Source: Sorlinia euscelidii (GTDB taxonomy: Bacteria; Pseudomonadota; Alphaproteobacteria; Acetobacterales; Acetobacteraceae). From it: 64,000 nucleotides of DNA. Position 1 is the stretch's first letter; every line of letters begins with the position of its first letter. Position numbers and translations under genes: made by a program. The notes under the pieces are model-generated. The model saw only the letters and a list, made by a program, of their open reading frames with translations. It was not told the DNA's origin and made no database searches. The stretch is taken from assembly GCF_036452155.1 (NCBI RefSeq), contig NZ_JAWJZY010000002.1; one strand, 5' to 3'. Shown here in pieces: positions 41,588 to 50,762 of this stretch.

Positions 41588-42820
41588 TCAGCCCTCAATC
41601 GTGACGGTGATTTTTGAGGCGTCAGGCGCGAGAACCTGATTGATCGGCAGGGTGAGACTGGATTTGCCGACATCGGCATCGGTCCCAAGACTAAGATCCA
41701 GCACTTCCGCCCAATCCCCGAGTGCATTGACGACGGTTGCCAGGCGCGAGGCGTAAATTGTGGCGCCGATGCGTGGCCGGGTTTCAGAGTTCGTGAGATG
41801 GTTCATCAGCGCTTTAATCGCACGCTCGGGGGCGTCCTGCGGCACGAGTATTGAGGGGCGTGCGAGCTTGACCGAGATGTAAAGCGGAACAGCTTGAACA
41901 CGGTCAAAATTCACAGTGTAGACCGGATTATTGCCATGATAGGCGGTGTTCTCATCCTTGACCTGCACGGAAATGCCGCCCTGCATGGCACATCCTGGCG
42001 ACTTATGCGCAATGATGGCCCGCGCGATATTCGCGTCGACTCCGCCTTGAACGACGACGTAGAGACTATAAGGCGCAAGCGTCACGCCCTTGACTTCGCT
42101 TTCATGCCCCGCCGGATTATCCACGACGAAAGCATCATCCACGTCGCTCTGTGACAGGATCGCGCCAAGGATGGCGGCGTTCTGGCCAATTGAATTTGCC
42201 GAGACGCTTTGCTCCCGGCGCGTTTCGAACTCAGCGCGGCTTTCAGCTTCGAGACCCGTCAGCCCGACTTCGTTATTCGTGAGGCTGGTGATACCCAACC
42301 CTGCCTGATACAGCGTCAGGGCGCCGACCGGACAGATTATCGCGCCCAAGGTCTGACAGGTGAGCGAGATGTTGACCTGACCCGGCGCGCTGGGAAGCAC
42401 GATGTCTGAAGATGGTGCGTAGATATTCCCATTGCGGTCAATGGCTACCGACGTCCCTGCCGCGATGGTCTGGCCGCCGCCTGTCGTCGTGAGTTGCGCG
42501 TCCACGATTGTCGCGGTCGCGGGGCGGCGCGTCAGGAAATAAATGCGCCCAATCGCCTCCTGCATCCGTCCTGAATTTGCCGCAGGGTCCATCCCGTTAA
42601 ACACACCGAGTATCGAAGCATACACATCGCCGAGAATGGCTGTCAAACTGACGGCGAGCTGCCCCTGCGGCGTGTTGAGCGCGAGATTTGCTTGACCACC
42701 TAGAGCCGCATTCATGTCGGCAAGGGCTCCGGAAAGAATATCTTGCTCCGACGGCGCGACGAAACCCGCCTCCGTCAGCTCCGGGCGCGGGATCGAGGAG
42801 TCGTAATTAGAACTGGACAT
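41588..42820 (-). CDS. Baseplate J-like wedge protein
   Basis: 410 residues from ATG 42820. Segments include QEAIGRIYFLTRRPATATIVDAQLT, VGLTGLEAESRAEFETRREQSV and NHLTNSETRPRIGATIYASRL, the P2 gpJ/Mu gp47 baseplate wedge pattern. It forms the periphery of the baseplate. Overlaps the gp25-like gene by 14 bp. Confidence 0.92.
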   Translation of the reverse strand: MSSSNYDSSIPRPELTEAGFVAPSEQDILSGALADMNAALGGQANLALNTPQGQLAVSLTAILGDVYASILGVFNGMDPAANSGRMQEAIGRIYFLTRRPATATIVDAQLTTTGGGQTIAAGTSVAIDRNGNIYAPSSDIVLPSAPGQVNISLTCQTLGAIICPVGALTLYQAGLGITSLTNNEVGLTGLEAESRAEFETRREQSVSANSIGQNAAILGAILSQSDVDDAFVVDNPAGHESEVKGVTLAPYSLYVVVQGGVDANIARAIIAHKSPGCAMQGGISVQVKDENTAYHGNNPVYTVNFDRVQAVPLYISVKLARPSILVPQDAPERAIKALMNHLTNSETRPRIGATIYASRLATVVNALGDWAEVLDLSLGTDADVGKSSLTLPINQVLAPDASKITVTIEG

Positions 42821-43160
42821 CAGACGTCGTTCCATCATTGAGTTGGATACGGATGACCCCTGTGAGGCGACGTTTCTGGCCAGGTCGGGTCAAGGTGCAT
42901 TGCGCGGCCGTGACGCCTGCCACCTCACTGGCAATCCGCTCAACCTCGCGGGCGAGCACGACAGCGTTGCTGGCGTTTGTAAAAATGTCCGTGTCGTAGC
43001 CGATGCCAAGTCTGACATCGTAAAGCACTTCGCCGAGCCAAATCCGCACGGCAGTCGCGACATCCTGCAACACGGCATAGGGCGCGGTGCACACGGCGAG
43101 ATTGCGATTGGCGTCAACCACCAGATCCCAGGTGCCATTGTCGAGAAGGAGAGATTGCAC
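42807..43160 (-). CDS. gp25/gpW-like baseplate wedge protein
   Basis: 117 residues: DNGTWDLVVDANRNLAVCTAPYAVLQDVATAVRIWLGEVLYDV is a gp25-like start, and the C-terminus has the beta-strand ending VIRIQLNDGT. It initiates wedge-sheath contacts. A strong terminator (43181-43213) and the vapBC pair separate it from the rest of the late genes upstream, so its expression needs readthrough. Confidence 0.85.
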   Translation of the reverse strand: MQSLLLDNGTWDLVVDANRNLAVCTAPYAVLQDVATAVRIWLGEVLYDVRLGIGYDTDIFTNASNAVVLAREVERIASEVAGVTAAQCTLTRPGQKRRLTGVIRIQLNDGTTSDVQF

Positions 43161-43180
43161 GGTTTTTCGCCCCTGAAATA

Positions 43181-43213
43181 AAAAAGGCGGAGCACGTAGC
43201 CCCGCCTGTTTTT
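43181..43213. terminator. Bidirectional terminator between gp25-like gene and vapBC
   Basis: AGGCGG (43185-43190) and CCGCCT (43202-43207) pair, with an A-run left and a T-run right, so it works in both directions. On the minus strand the hairpin is followed by six T residues and would stop late transcripts before the gp25-like gene. Confidence 0.8.
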
Positions 43214-43224
43214 AAGGTAATTGC

Positions 43225-43274
43225 TTGATCCGGGTGTTGTTGATGTGTATATTTCATTTAGGAGATACACATCA
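43225..43274 (+). promoter_or_regulatory. vapBC promoter with overlapping operator
   Basis: TTGATC (43225-43230), 17 bp spacer, TATATT (43248-43253). A perfect 10 bp inverted repeat, TGATGTGTAT (43241-43250) and ATACACATCA (43265-43274) with a 14 bp centre, starts at the -10 box and ends on the vapB start codon, covering the GGAG ribosome binding site. This is the expected autorepressor site of a VapBC complex. Confidence 0.8.
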
Positions 43275-43468
43275 TGCGAACCAACATCATTATTGATGAT
43301 ACCCTTATGACAGATGCGCTAAAGGCGTCTGGTGTCAAAACCAAGAAAGAAGCCGTCGAACTCGGGTTGCGGACGCTGATCAGGCTGAAGCAGCAGCGGG
43401 AACTGCGTTCCATGAAGGGCCGACTGGCGTGGCGGGGTGATCTCGACGCCATGCGTTCCGACGCGTGA
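43274..43468 (+). CDS. vapB: VapB-family antitoxin
   Basis: 64 residues with an N-terminal ribbon-helix-helix DNA-binding part (MRTNIIIDDTLMTDALKASGVKTKKEAVELGLRTLI) and a short C-terminal toxin-binding tail (MKGRLAWRGDLDAM). It binds VapC and represses the operon. It overlaps vapC by GTGA and has its own promoter and operator on the strand opposite the phage late operon. Confidence 0.9.
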   Translation: MRTNIIIDDTLMTDALKASGVKTKKEAVELGLRTLIRLKQQRELRSMKGRLAWRGDLDAMRSDA

Positions 43469-43857
43469 TCCTGGTCGATTCATCGGTCTGGATCGATTTT
43501 TTTCGGGGCACCGCCACGCCGCAAGTCGATATTCTGGACCGGCTATTAGGAGAAGAACTCATCTCCATCGGTGATTTAATGATGACCGAAGTTCTTCAGG
43601 GATTTGCCAGCGAGCGGGATTTCAACAAGGCACGGAGATTGCTTAGCGCTCTGGATTTAGTCGAGATCGCGGGGCGTGATGTCATGATCGAAGCGGCACG
43701 ATATTTTCGTGACCTGCGCGCCGAAGGCATCACCATCAGGAAGACTATTGATACCCTGATTGCCACACGGTGCATTGTGAGCGGGTATCGACTCCTTTAC
43801 AGTGACCGGGACTTTGATCCGTTTGTGATTCATCTGGGGTTGGAAAGGGTTTCCTGA
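43465..43857 (+). CDS. vapC: VapC-family PIN-domain ribonuclease toxin
   Basis: 130 residues, PIN fold. The acidic metal ligands are in LVDSSVWIDFF, MMTEVLQGF, IDTLIATRC and YSDRDFDPF. VapC toxins are site-specific RNases, often cutting tRNA or rRNA. Start GTG 43465 within the vapB stop. In a phage this may stabilise the prophage or act in defence. Confidence 0.92.
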   Translation: MILVDSSVWIDFFRGTATPQVDILDRLLGEELISIGDLMMTEVLQGFASERDFNKARRLLSALDLVEIAGRDVMIEAARYFRDLRAEGITIRKTIDTLIATRCIVSGYRLLYSDRDFDPFVIHLGLERVS

Positions 43858-43881
43858 TTTCTGCCATTAAATTTATCCCTC

Positions 43882-44511
43882 TTACTGCGCCTTACCCGTC
43901 GTGCTGCCACCCGTCTGGACGCCGCCATGGACATGGTTTGTCAGGCTGATATTCCCAGATGTCACGTCACCATCGACCTTGAGCGCGCCGGTGATGTGGA
44001 CGTTATCCGCTTCAATCTCGACGGGGCCCGACGCGACAATCCTGATGCCGCTCTCTGTGAACTGGATGAACTGCGTTGGCGCCGGGTTGAGGAAGCCGCC
44101 GATGAAGACGGAGTCTGACATATCGAATTGACGGAATGAGCCTGGAGGTGACTCTTTGCCTGTCGCGACAACGCCAGAATGATCGCGACCGCTTACGAGG
44201 AGAAAGCCGATATCACCGGGCTGAGGGTCCAGGATGATCGCCGATGTGCCTGCCTGGAGACGCATGTAAGGAATATCCAAGATGACGCCATGCGGGTAGA
44301 CACGCCCCGCTGCGTCCTGCTGATGCACCATCGGGTGCACGTCGACGCGCCCGGGACCGCCGTTCTGACCGGGGTAAAAAGCGACCACTTCTGCAAACAT
44401 GGGCGGCCCGATAAGGGAAAGATGCTGCCGGATGAGATATTCAATTGCTCCTCTATTGGAAGCAAAATCCTGCGGAAGAGTTGACGTTGGGAAAGGTATG
44501 CGTGCCATCAT
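43882..44511 (-). CDS. Baseplate spike protein (gp138/gpV-like)
   Basis: 209 residues from ATG 44511. The N-terminal OB-like domain includes FAEVVAFYPGQNGGPGRVDVHPM and IPYMRLQAGTSAIILDPQPGDIGFLLVSGRD. The C-terminus has the repeating beta-helix of a spike ending in NHVHGGVQTGGSTTG, a His-x-His iron-binding tip motif. It pierces the host outer membrane. Overlaps the hub gene by 4 bp. Confidence 0.88.
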   Translation of the reverse strand: MMARIPFPTSTLPQDFASNRGAIEYLIRQHLSLIGPPMFAEVVAFYPGQNGGPGRVDVHPMVHQQDAAGRVYPHGVILDIPYMRLQAGTSAIILDPQPGDIGFLLVSGRDHSGVVATGKESPPGSFRQFDMSDSVFIGGFLNPAPTQFIQFTESGIRIVASGPVEIEADNVHITGALKVDGDVTSGNISLTNHVHGGVQTGGSTTGKAQ

Positions 44512-45581
44512 CTCACCACAGGAAAACGTTGCGCGAACGCTGAAACCATGCATTCAAGTTCGGTAATCCATGGCCCCCCAGGCACTTCGCACGATAGGTC
44601 GTGATTGACGGCGACAACAAGCCAATAGCCATCCCAAGGTGATTTCTGCGCATTTTCATCTTTGATCACGAATTGCCGCATCTGATTAAAGCCATTTTCG
44701 TCTAATGACGCAAACGCAGCCGGAAGATAACGGCTTTCAAGTTTGACCAAACTGTAAAACGTCAGTTCTGGTCTAAAAATCGTGATGATCTGGCATCCGA
44801 CTGGAGAGTAACGGGGGTAACCAATCATCCCGTTTTCGGCTGAGATAACAGGGATTGTGTCGGGAGTTACGCCTTCACCACGCGTTGCGAAGCGGCCCCA
44901 AGCATGAAGGACAGGAATGCCCGTCGAGATTTTCCCGTTAAAATCGATTCCGCCTGCTGGCTCAAGCGTCACTTCTCCCTTAACGGGATGCACGATGCGC
45001 TTAAGCTGTGTAAGCAGGTCACCGTTAAGGTAATTGACCTTTATACGGTCATTGCTTCCCCAGCCGCCATGGTCAAAAAACTTCAGTCCGTTACGCACGC
45101 AGAGATCAGAGAGAATGGCGGCTGGCGGCATAGCCTCGCGATATCCCACCTGATCATTGACCGTTTTTGAAAACCTATTGAGATCCTGCGCTCGCACTCG
45201 GAATGTCACGTCAGGTGCAGCGCTGTAATCAACGTAGGCCTCACTGATATTGCCATCAAAAATGGTCGCCAGCGCCTCGTCGAGGACACCTGCAAAGACG
45301 CGGACTGAAGAGCGAGAAATCCCGATGATTTTTGAGCCGTCATCTGCCGCATAGCCCGCGATAAAAGAGAGTCGGTTCATAATGTCGAGAGGCAAACCTT
45401 CAATGGCAAGGTTGACTTCTCGCCCAACCGAAAGGCCAGCGTTGGAAATCGTCGCGCGGATGCGGTAACTGCCATTAATATTTATCGTCTCCTGCGTGCC
45501 ATCACGTCTTTCGATATGAAAGGTCAAGACGATCTTTCGACGTTTAAAGCCGATTGGATTCAGCGTGTCGGTGACAGCCAC
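44508..45581 (-). CDS. Baseplate hub protein
   Basis: 357 residues, beta-rich. NAGLSVGREVNLAIEGLPLDIMNRLSF, VRVFAGVLDEALATIFDGNISEAYVDYSAAPDVTFRVRAQDLN and GYWLVVAVNHDLSCEVPGGPWITELEC are the pattern of gpD/gp43-like hub proteins that carry the spike. It lies between the spike and a DUF6983-type plug. Confidence 0.8.
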   Translation of the reverse strand: MAVTDTLNPIGFKRRKIVLTFHIERRDGTQETININGSYRIRATISNAGLSVGREVNLAIEGLPLDIMNRLSFIAGYAADDGSKIIGISRSSVRVFAGVLDEALATIFDGNISEAYVDYSAAPDVTFRVRAQDLNRFSKTVNDQVGYREAMPPAAILSDLCVRNGLKFFDHGGWGSNDRIKVNYLNGDLLTQLKRIVHPVKGEVTLEPAGGIDFNGKISTGIPVLHAWGRFATRGEGVTPDTIPVISAENGMIGYPRYSPVGCQIITIFRPELTFYSLVKLESRYLPAAFASLDENGFNQMRQFVIKDENAQKSPWDGYWLVVAVNHDLSCEVPGGPWITELECMVSAFAQRFPVVR

Positions 45582-45582
45582 G

Positions 45583-45876
45583 TCAGACCTCGTAAATGAA
45601 CTGAAAGCGGTTCTTCAGCCCCGTGTAATCCGGGTCTTTCCTGCCCTGCATGTCGCGGAAATAAAGCAATCCGGTCAGAGCAGGGATGCGGCCGCGCAGG
45701 AGGTCAACACGGTCCACACAAAGGCAACCGGCCATCACAAGCGCACCATTGACGGTGAGATCGATGTAGAGACCCGTGGCAAGCTGGCGCAGCCAGAATT
45801 GAACCTGTTGTCCGTCAAGAACAACCTGGCTCTGTTGTGATGGGATGGCCGACAGGGGAATGATGAGCTTCGTCAT
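45583..45876 (-). CDS. DUF6983-like baseplate plug protein
   Basis: 97 residues resembling the small plug protein of Pam3-like baseplates: LIIPLSAIPSQQSQVVLDGQQVQFWLRQL, YIDLTVNGALVMAGCLCVDRVDLL and a hydrophobic C-terminus (RFQFIYEV). It closes the hub in contractile tails. It overlaps the next upstream gene by 4 bp. Confidence 0.7.
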   Translation of the reverse strand: MTKLIIPLSAIPSQQSQVVLDGQQVQFWLRQLATGLYIDLTVNGALVMAGCLCVDRVDLLRGRIPALTGLLYFRDMQGRKDPDYTGLKNRFQFIYEV

Positions 45877-46655
45877 GACGCCACCGGGATGGGCGTGGTC
45901 ACCCCATTATCGACCTTCGCCGCGCCATTCGGCTTTTTTGTGGCCTTCCGGGTCTCAACGTTCGCCGAACGCACCTCCACAAACCGGACATCGACGAAGA
46001 GCATGGTGTGTGGCTGCTCGACGGAGCGTGAGATGTGATAGCCGATAATATTGACGCGGTCCCATGTCTTCTCCGGCGTGACGAGCTGATAGAGCTTCGT
46101 GTTCGATGCCATGTCCGCGAGGGTGTTGAGGAACGTTTCTTTTATGGCCTTGGGTTTGACATTTGCGTCCCAAATTGCCCGTGATTGCCCTAAAGCTTCG
46201 ACGAGGAGAGAAGCCCCCGTCTGAAACCCGTCGCAAATGAGGCGCACCGCACCCGTCGTCGGCAGCTTGACCTTGTTGTAAGACGTGAAGGCACCGTCTT
46301 CCTGCGGCGCGGTGCTGATCGCGTAACTCTCCTGGAGCTCAATGCTATGCACGCTTGCTGAGGTGAGGACGGGGTTGGTTGAATTAACAACAGTCGGTTT
46401 AAGCACGTCACCGAGAGGAATTGTCCCGCTAAGTTCACCCTTTGCATATGCTGGTGGAATGGTTTCTGAAATGACTTCGAAGAATCCCCACTTCTTTTTC
46501 TCATCCTGAAGCAGCCACGCGTCGTATACCGAGGCGAGTGACGTTGAAATCACCGCCGTGATTTGGGGCGGCACGACGCGCCCGAGCACATCAGGGACAC
46601 CGGCAATGTCCGGCAGGGTGAAGGCAAGAGGCAGAGGAATGACAGGAAAGGGCAT
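45873..46655 (-). CDS. Baseplate/tail-tip structural protein
   Basis: 260 residues in the position of a distal tail or hub-adaptor protein between the tape measure and the plug. SLASVYDAWLLQDEKKKWGFFEVI, LQESYAISTAPQEDGAFTSYNKVK and RVNIIGYHISRSVEQPHTMLFVDVRFVEVR form a beta-rich fold with an insertion. Its identity as a Dit-like ring protein is suggested by position, not by a strong motif. Confidence 0.65.
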   Translation of the reverse strand: MPFPVIPLPLAFTLPDIAGVPDVLGRVVPPQITAVISTSLASVYDAWLLQDEKKKWGFFEVISETIPPAYAKGELSGTIPLGDVLKPTVVNSTNPVLTSASVHSIELQESYAISTAPQEDGAFTSYNKVKLPTTGAVRLICDGFQTGASLLVEALGQSRAIWDANVKPKAIKETFLNTLADMASNTKLYQLVTPEKTWDRVNIIGYHISRSVEQPHTMLFVDVRFVEVRSANVETRKATKKPNGAAKVDNGVTTPIPVAS

Positions 46656-48492
46656 CAGTAGATACCCCCTGCATTCTGTTGCACGATCGCTTTTCTGAAT
46701 TCATCGAGCGTTGCCTTGAGATGGCCCGATGTCGAGGCATTCACCTCATTGGCAACGTGCGCCGGGTTGGCCGCATGACTTGTCACGTTGATATCGCCTA
46801 AAGTCACGTTGAAATGGTTGGTCTGGGCGTTGTTATTAGCCGCCGCCGACGCGTTCAGGTTCGCGCTGATCTGCTCAGCCAAGTCCGCGCGACTTTCTGC
46901 TTCACCTAATTTGTCGCGAGGGCGAACATAAAGGAGGCTCGCTTCGGCTCCCGCTTCTGCGGCTGATCTTGCGCGCTGTAGCACTTTAAACGCCGCTTTT
47001 TCTGTGTGGTGAAGTTCATGGGCAATGAATTCTGCCTGCTCTTCAAGCGTGGATTGACGAATATCATGTCCAAAGACGCGCTTGAACTCTTTTTGCCTAT
47101 CGGGATGCCACTGAAGAAGACCATAAGCGTGTTCGCCATTCGGTGGCGTCAGATGCGGGTTGAACTGGCTTTCGTGCTGAATGTTCGCGAGAATACCGAT
47201 GATGCTCGGAAGAGAAAGCCCCCTTTTACGCAGGATACTTGCGACGGTGTAAGCTTCTTTGCCCCAATGAAATCCTGCTTTCGCGCCTTTGACAATGCCT
47301 TCCCGGTGTTTATAGGCCTCCCACCCCACATCAACGCCGAGCGCTGTCCAGCCGATCGGGCCGCTGATCGCTTCACCTATGAGCGCGCCCCGAAGAGCGG
47401 TCCGGCCAATTCCGCGACCGATCACGCCCTTGACGCCCTCCTCATAGAACCAGGCTCCGCTCTTATCAAAAAGCCATTCCAACGGCTTGACGACAAGTTT
47501 CGATGCTTGCTTGGCCCCCCATTTCAGTCCCACGCCTTTCGCCACGCCTGAAGCTAAACCTGTCGCCGATTTTCCGACCTTCAGAAGCTGTGAGCCAAGT
47601 GCGGCCGTCCCAAGCACGACTATGGCGCCCGCCAGAACTTCCAACCCCGTTGCAATTTCTCGCGGATTTGAGCGCTCGATCGCGGTGAGGCCCTTCACAA
47701 TCCAGTCGGCAACAGGCTGGATGTCGGAGTAAACTCGATTGAAGATTTTAGAACTCTCGGCCTGGAACTTAATCCAGTCCTCAAGGAGCTGTTTCGACTG
47801 CTGCACCTGCTCATCTGTTGGCGCGAGACCTTGAAATTCGGGGCTATTGACGATCGCTTTATAGCGCGGGGAATCGATCAGATTGAGTAGGTCGCTGTCA
47901 CCGCCTATTTTCGAAAGTAAAAGCTGCTGATTGCCTCGATCGCGATCTCGGAAAGCTTTTGATTTGTTCAGTTGATCGAGAATGTCACTCCGCACTGAGT
48001 TATCATCATTGAGCAGTTTTACGCCAAGCTGAGGTGCATAGAGTTGAAGGTCTTGAAACCCTTTAGGGGTTCTTGCCATTGCCTGAATCGTGGCAAGCAT
48101 TTTCTCATACCCACCCCATCACTTCCAACCGCTTCCAACGCATAACGGTATTGCAGCAGGTTTTGACGTGAGATACCGAGCTGACGGCTGAGATTATCAA
48201 GAGAGACGCCGGCTTTGGTGGTGTCCCGTATAAATGAGGTCAGGCCCCGGCCACCTGTGATGATCGCGAAATAGCTCAGCGCTTCCCTGCGGACTGCGGC
48301 AAAAGCATCCGCGCCTTCTTTTCCGAACTGATTGGTCTGTGCCGCGAGTTGCTTGAAGCGACCTTGTGTTTTGCCTGTGTTTTTCTCAAGCTTATCCAGA
48401 TCTTTGTTGATCGCATCAGTCGATTTGACAAGCTCGACGCCATCCATCTTCAGCTTGATTATGAGCTGGTGAAGGATTTCGTCGTAGTTCAT
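46655..48492 (-). CDS. Tape measure protein with tail lysozyme domain (one frameshift)
   Basis: As read, two frames: 48019-48492 and 46655-48100. One base added in the G runs at 48110-48117 (minus strand) joins GSDGVG to YEKMLATIQAMARTPKGF, giving about 612 residues. The N-terminal part is coiled coil, the middle is hydrophobic, and about residues 400-520 form a phage tail lysozyme domain (GILANIQHESQFNPH, HAYGLLQWHPDRQ). The protein sets tail length and helps cross the cell wall. It is short for a tape measure, suggesting a short tail. Confidence 0.85.
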
Positions 48493-48526
48493 GGCTCTAT
48501 CTTCGTTTATTGAAAATCTTCAAGCA

Positions 48527-48672
48527 TCAAGACTCATTATACCGCGCCACGGCGAGCGCTTCCCACATGATCATGACATCATGCCAATTGTAGACGGTCT
48601 TAAGCTCGTGCAGTGTGACGATGCGTGCAGCGATGAGGTCAGCGAGTGGACGCGTCAGGTTTCCGCTTTTGG
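48527..48672 (-). CDS. -1 frame extension of the tail chaperone
   Basis: After the chaperone stop at 48655-48657, a -1 frame is open for about 48 codons: KSGNLTRPLADLIAARIV... to AVARYNES, stop 48527-48529. It overlaps the zero frame from the CCAAAAG slip site (48666-48672) onward. There is no independent start codon close to it, and the size fits the T part of a GT fusion. This is the usual arrangement of phage tail chaperones made by ribosomal frameshifting. Confidence 0.65.
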
Positions 48673-49143
48673 CGAGCGGTCGAGGCTGAGAATTCCCCCC
48701 AGAAACATTGTCGTGGCGGCGAGCTGGGAAAGTTGGCTCACCGCTGCCTTGATAAAATTTACGTTTAAATCAAAGGCTTCTTCCCTTACGCGTTGGAGCG
48801 TGAAGGGATCGTCGAAATCCAGCTCAATCACATCTGTGGGGAGAGGTGCACCCCCACGTTTGATCTTCACACATTTCATCAATTCATCGAAAAGCTCTTC
48901 ACGGATATTTTCTTCGATATGACCGAAGATAGCAATTGTGATGTCCGAAAAAGCACCTGGACCTTGAGAAATAACAGCTTCCGGAATGCGCCCTGCACTG
49001 CGTCCACAGGCAGCGCCGAGCTTTCTCGCCCAACGGTCGCCCGTATAAGCACTCATCATATTGATAACAAAGCGCTTGCCCTTGTCCGGGCCGTCCTCGA
49101 TGACAATTTCTCGTTCCCTCTCGGGCGTGACGCGATCTTTCAT
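48655..49143 (-). CDS. Tail assembly chaperone (zero frame)
   Basis: 162 residues from ATG 49143. MKDRVTPEREREIVIEDGPDKGKRFVINMMSAYTGDRWARK and FDDPFTLQRVREEAFDLNVNFIKAA are the G-protein-like chaperone pattern. It coats the tape measure during tail assembly. The frame lies between the tube and the tape measure genes, the canonical place, and ends in a probable slippery site that extends it by frameshift. Confidence 0.8.
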   Translation of the reverse strand: MKDRVTPEREREIVIEDGPDKGKRFVINMMSAYTGDRWARKLGAACGRSAGRIPEAVISQGPGAFSDITIAIFGHIEENIREELFDELMKCVKIKRGGAPLPTDVIELDFDDPFTLQRVREEAFDLNVNFIKAAVSQLSQLAATTMFLGGILSLDRSPKAET

Positions 49144-49154
49144 GATGGCTCTCC

Positions 49155-49592
49155 TCAAATTCCAGCCGGGATGATACGGCGCCATCTCAAGTTGTAGGTC
49201 CGCGCCTCCAGCATAGACGCGCCGCCCGGCAGCGGTGTCATGCCGATGACATGCCCGTCATCGAATGTGTATTTGCGGTGGAGGCCTGGCAAACGGAGTT
49301 CCCCGCCAAGTATAACGACGGTTGTCATGGCTTTTTGATATTCCTCAATCGCCTCGAAAACCGCGTTTGATGGGCTATTTGCTTCCAACGTGAGTGACAT
49401 TTCAACGGGGCGATGCTGAAAACCCTTATTGAGGTACCCGTCAATTGACATGCGGCTATCGGTCGCCGCGTATGAGCTGACTTCCCAGGCGCGGTCGGTT
49501 CCCCAGTTTTCGAGGGTGATCGGGGCAGAAAAAAGTGGCTGTATCGTCAAAGTGAAGATGGCATCAGCCGAGGTGATAAAACTCTGAGCCAT
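49155..49592 (-). CDS. Tail tube protein
   Basis: 145 residues, beta-rich: FTLTIQPLFSAPITLENWGTDRAWEVSSYAATDSRMSIDGYLNKGFQHRPVEMSLTLEANSPS, in which the central alternating strands suit a tube-forming protein. Directly follows the sheath gene and precedes the chaperones, the normal tube position. Family name not certain. Confidence 0.75.
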   Translation of the reverse strand: MAQSFITSADAIFTLTIQPLFSAPITLENWGTDRAWEVSSYAATDSRMSIDGYLNKGFQHRPVEMSLTLEANSPSNAVFEAIEEYQKAMTTVVILGGELRLPGLHRKYTFDDGHVIGMTPLPGGASMLEARTYNLRWRRIIPAGI

Positions 49593-50762
49593 TTATTGGA
49601 CCTCCATGCTGGCGACAAGGAAGGATTGAACACTCTGGCCGTCCGTGTACCAGAATTTCGAAGAGGGGGAGCGCCGCGCGACGCGGACCGTGGCCGGAGC
49701 TGAAGACGCGTTTGGCTGGAAATACCAGCCTGAATACTGAATGGTATCCGCGATATCAGCCCCTGCGGCTTCTTTAATCTCAAGCTTTTGAGCTGCCGTC
49801 AGCGTCACGCCTGCGCGGATGGCCCCGAAGCTGATGGCTTGATCAATCACGTCCTTGACAGCCGCGCTGACAAGCCCGTCGCCTTGTGTGGTGTAGGGGA
49901 TTTGGCCTGCCGTATTCAGCAGGTTCATGAGGGCTGACTGCATGGAGGCGTTCATCCAGATCTGATTGATATAGGAATCAGCCCAGAGAAATTGGCCCGA
50001 GACCGCGCCGTCGCGGAGAAATTCAAAGCGCCCCAATCCATTGGCGTAGGCGCCGTAGAATGAGTAGCCATTGCCCTGAAGTGCCGCCGCAGTCGTCGCA
50101 TCAGTTACAGACGGCGTGACGAGGCCATTGCGCCGCTGCGCAAGCACCGTGCGTCCGTTGGCTGCGTCAAAGTTGAGGGAAGCCATCCAACCGAGGCAGA
50201 GTGCCGCGGCATTCGGGTCTTTATAAATCGCCGTCGTGCCGTCAATGTTTTGCGTTTGAAGCCATGTTCCAAACGATGTGCTGCCGGACGAGACGATTGC
50301 CTGGTCATCCGTGTCCCAGGCGACATACCAGAACCTCAAGTTCTGTGAGCCTGTCCACGTCGCAAAGGCCTGCTTCTCAGAAAGGGTTGGTTCCCATGCT
50401 GTCGTGAAGCCGCTGAAATCCTGCGTCTGGTTGACGACCGCATTCATCAAATCAGTCGGGGAGGATGCGGTCGAGCTTTCTCCAGCCGAAGCGCCGTAGA
50501 AATACAGCTTCGTCGGCAGCTTGATCGCCCCCTCATAGCCTGAGAAGTAGACCGCAGCCATTTTCGCTTCGACAGAGGTCGCCGTGAAGTCTTTCTGAAC
50601 GTCAGCGGACGACGTGTAGACCTTGAGCGCACCGGAAGGAATGACAGCGCTCTGCGTCAGGATCAGCGCATTGATGAAGGTTACCCCGACACCGACACCC
50701 AGGGCCGACGGGACGACCTTGACAATCGTATCGATAGGGATTGAGCCGAGCGTATCAGCCAT
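49593..50762 (-). CDS. DUF3383-type contractile tail sheath protein
   Basis: 389 residues. Short N-terminal extension, VKVVPSALGVGVGVTFINALILTQS, FWYVAWDTDDQAI, GNGYSFYGAYANGLGRFEFLRDGAVSGQFLWADSYINQIWM and the GWYFQPNASSAPATVRVARRSP ending are characteristic of DUF3383 sheath proteins of myoviruses. It polymerises round the tube and contracts at infection. This gene establishes the tail type. Confidence 0.9.
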   Translation of the reverse strand: MADTLGSIPIDTIVKVVPSALGVGVGVTFINALILTQSAVIPSGALKVYTSSADVQKDFTATSVEAKMAAVYFSGYEGAIKLPTKLYFYGASAGESSTASSPTDLMNAVVNQTQDFSGFTTAWEPTLSEKQAFATWTGSQNLRFWYVAWDTDDQAIVSSGSTSFGTWLQTQNIDGTTAIYKDPNAAALCLGWMASLNFDAANGRTVLAQRRNGLVTPSVTDATTAAALQGNGYSFYGAYANGLGRFEFLRDGAVSGQFLWADSYINQIWMNASMQSALMNLLNTAGQIPYTTQGDGLVSAAVKDVIDQAISFGAIRAGVTLTAAQKLEIKEAAGADIADTIQYSGWYFQPNASSAPATVRVARRSPSSKFWYTDGQSVQSFLVASMEVQ

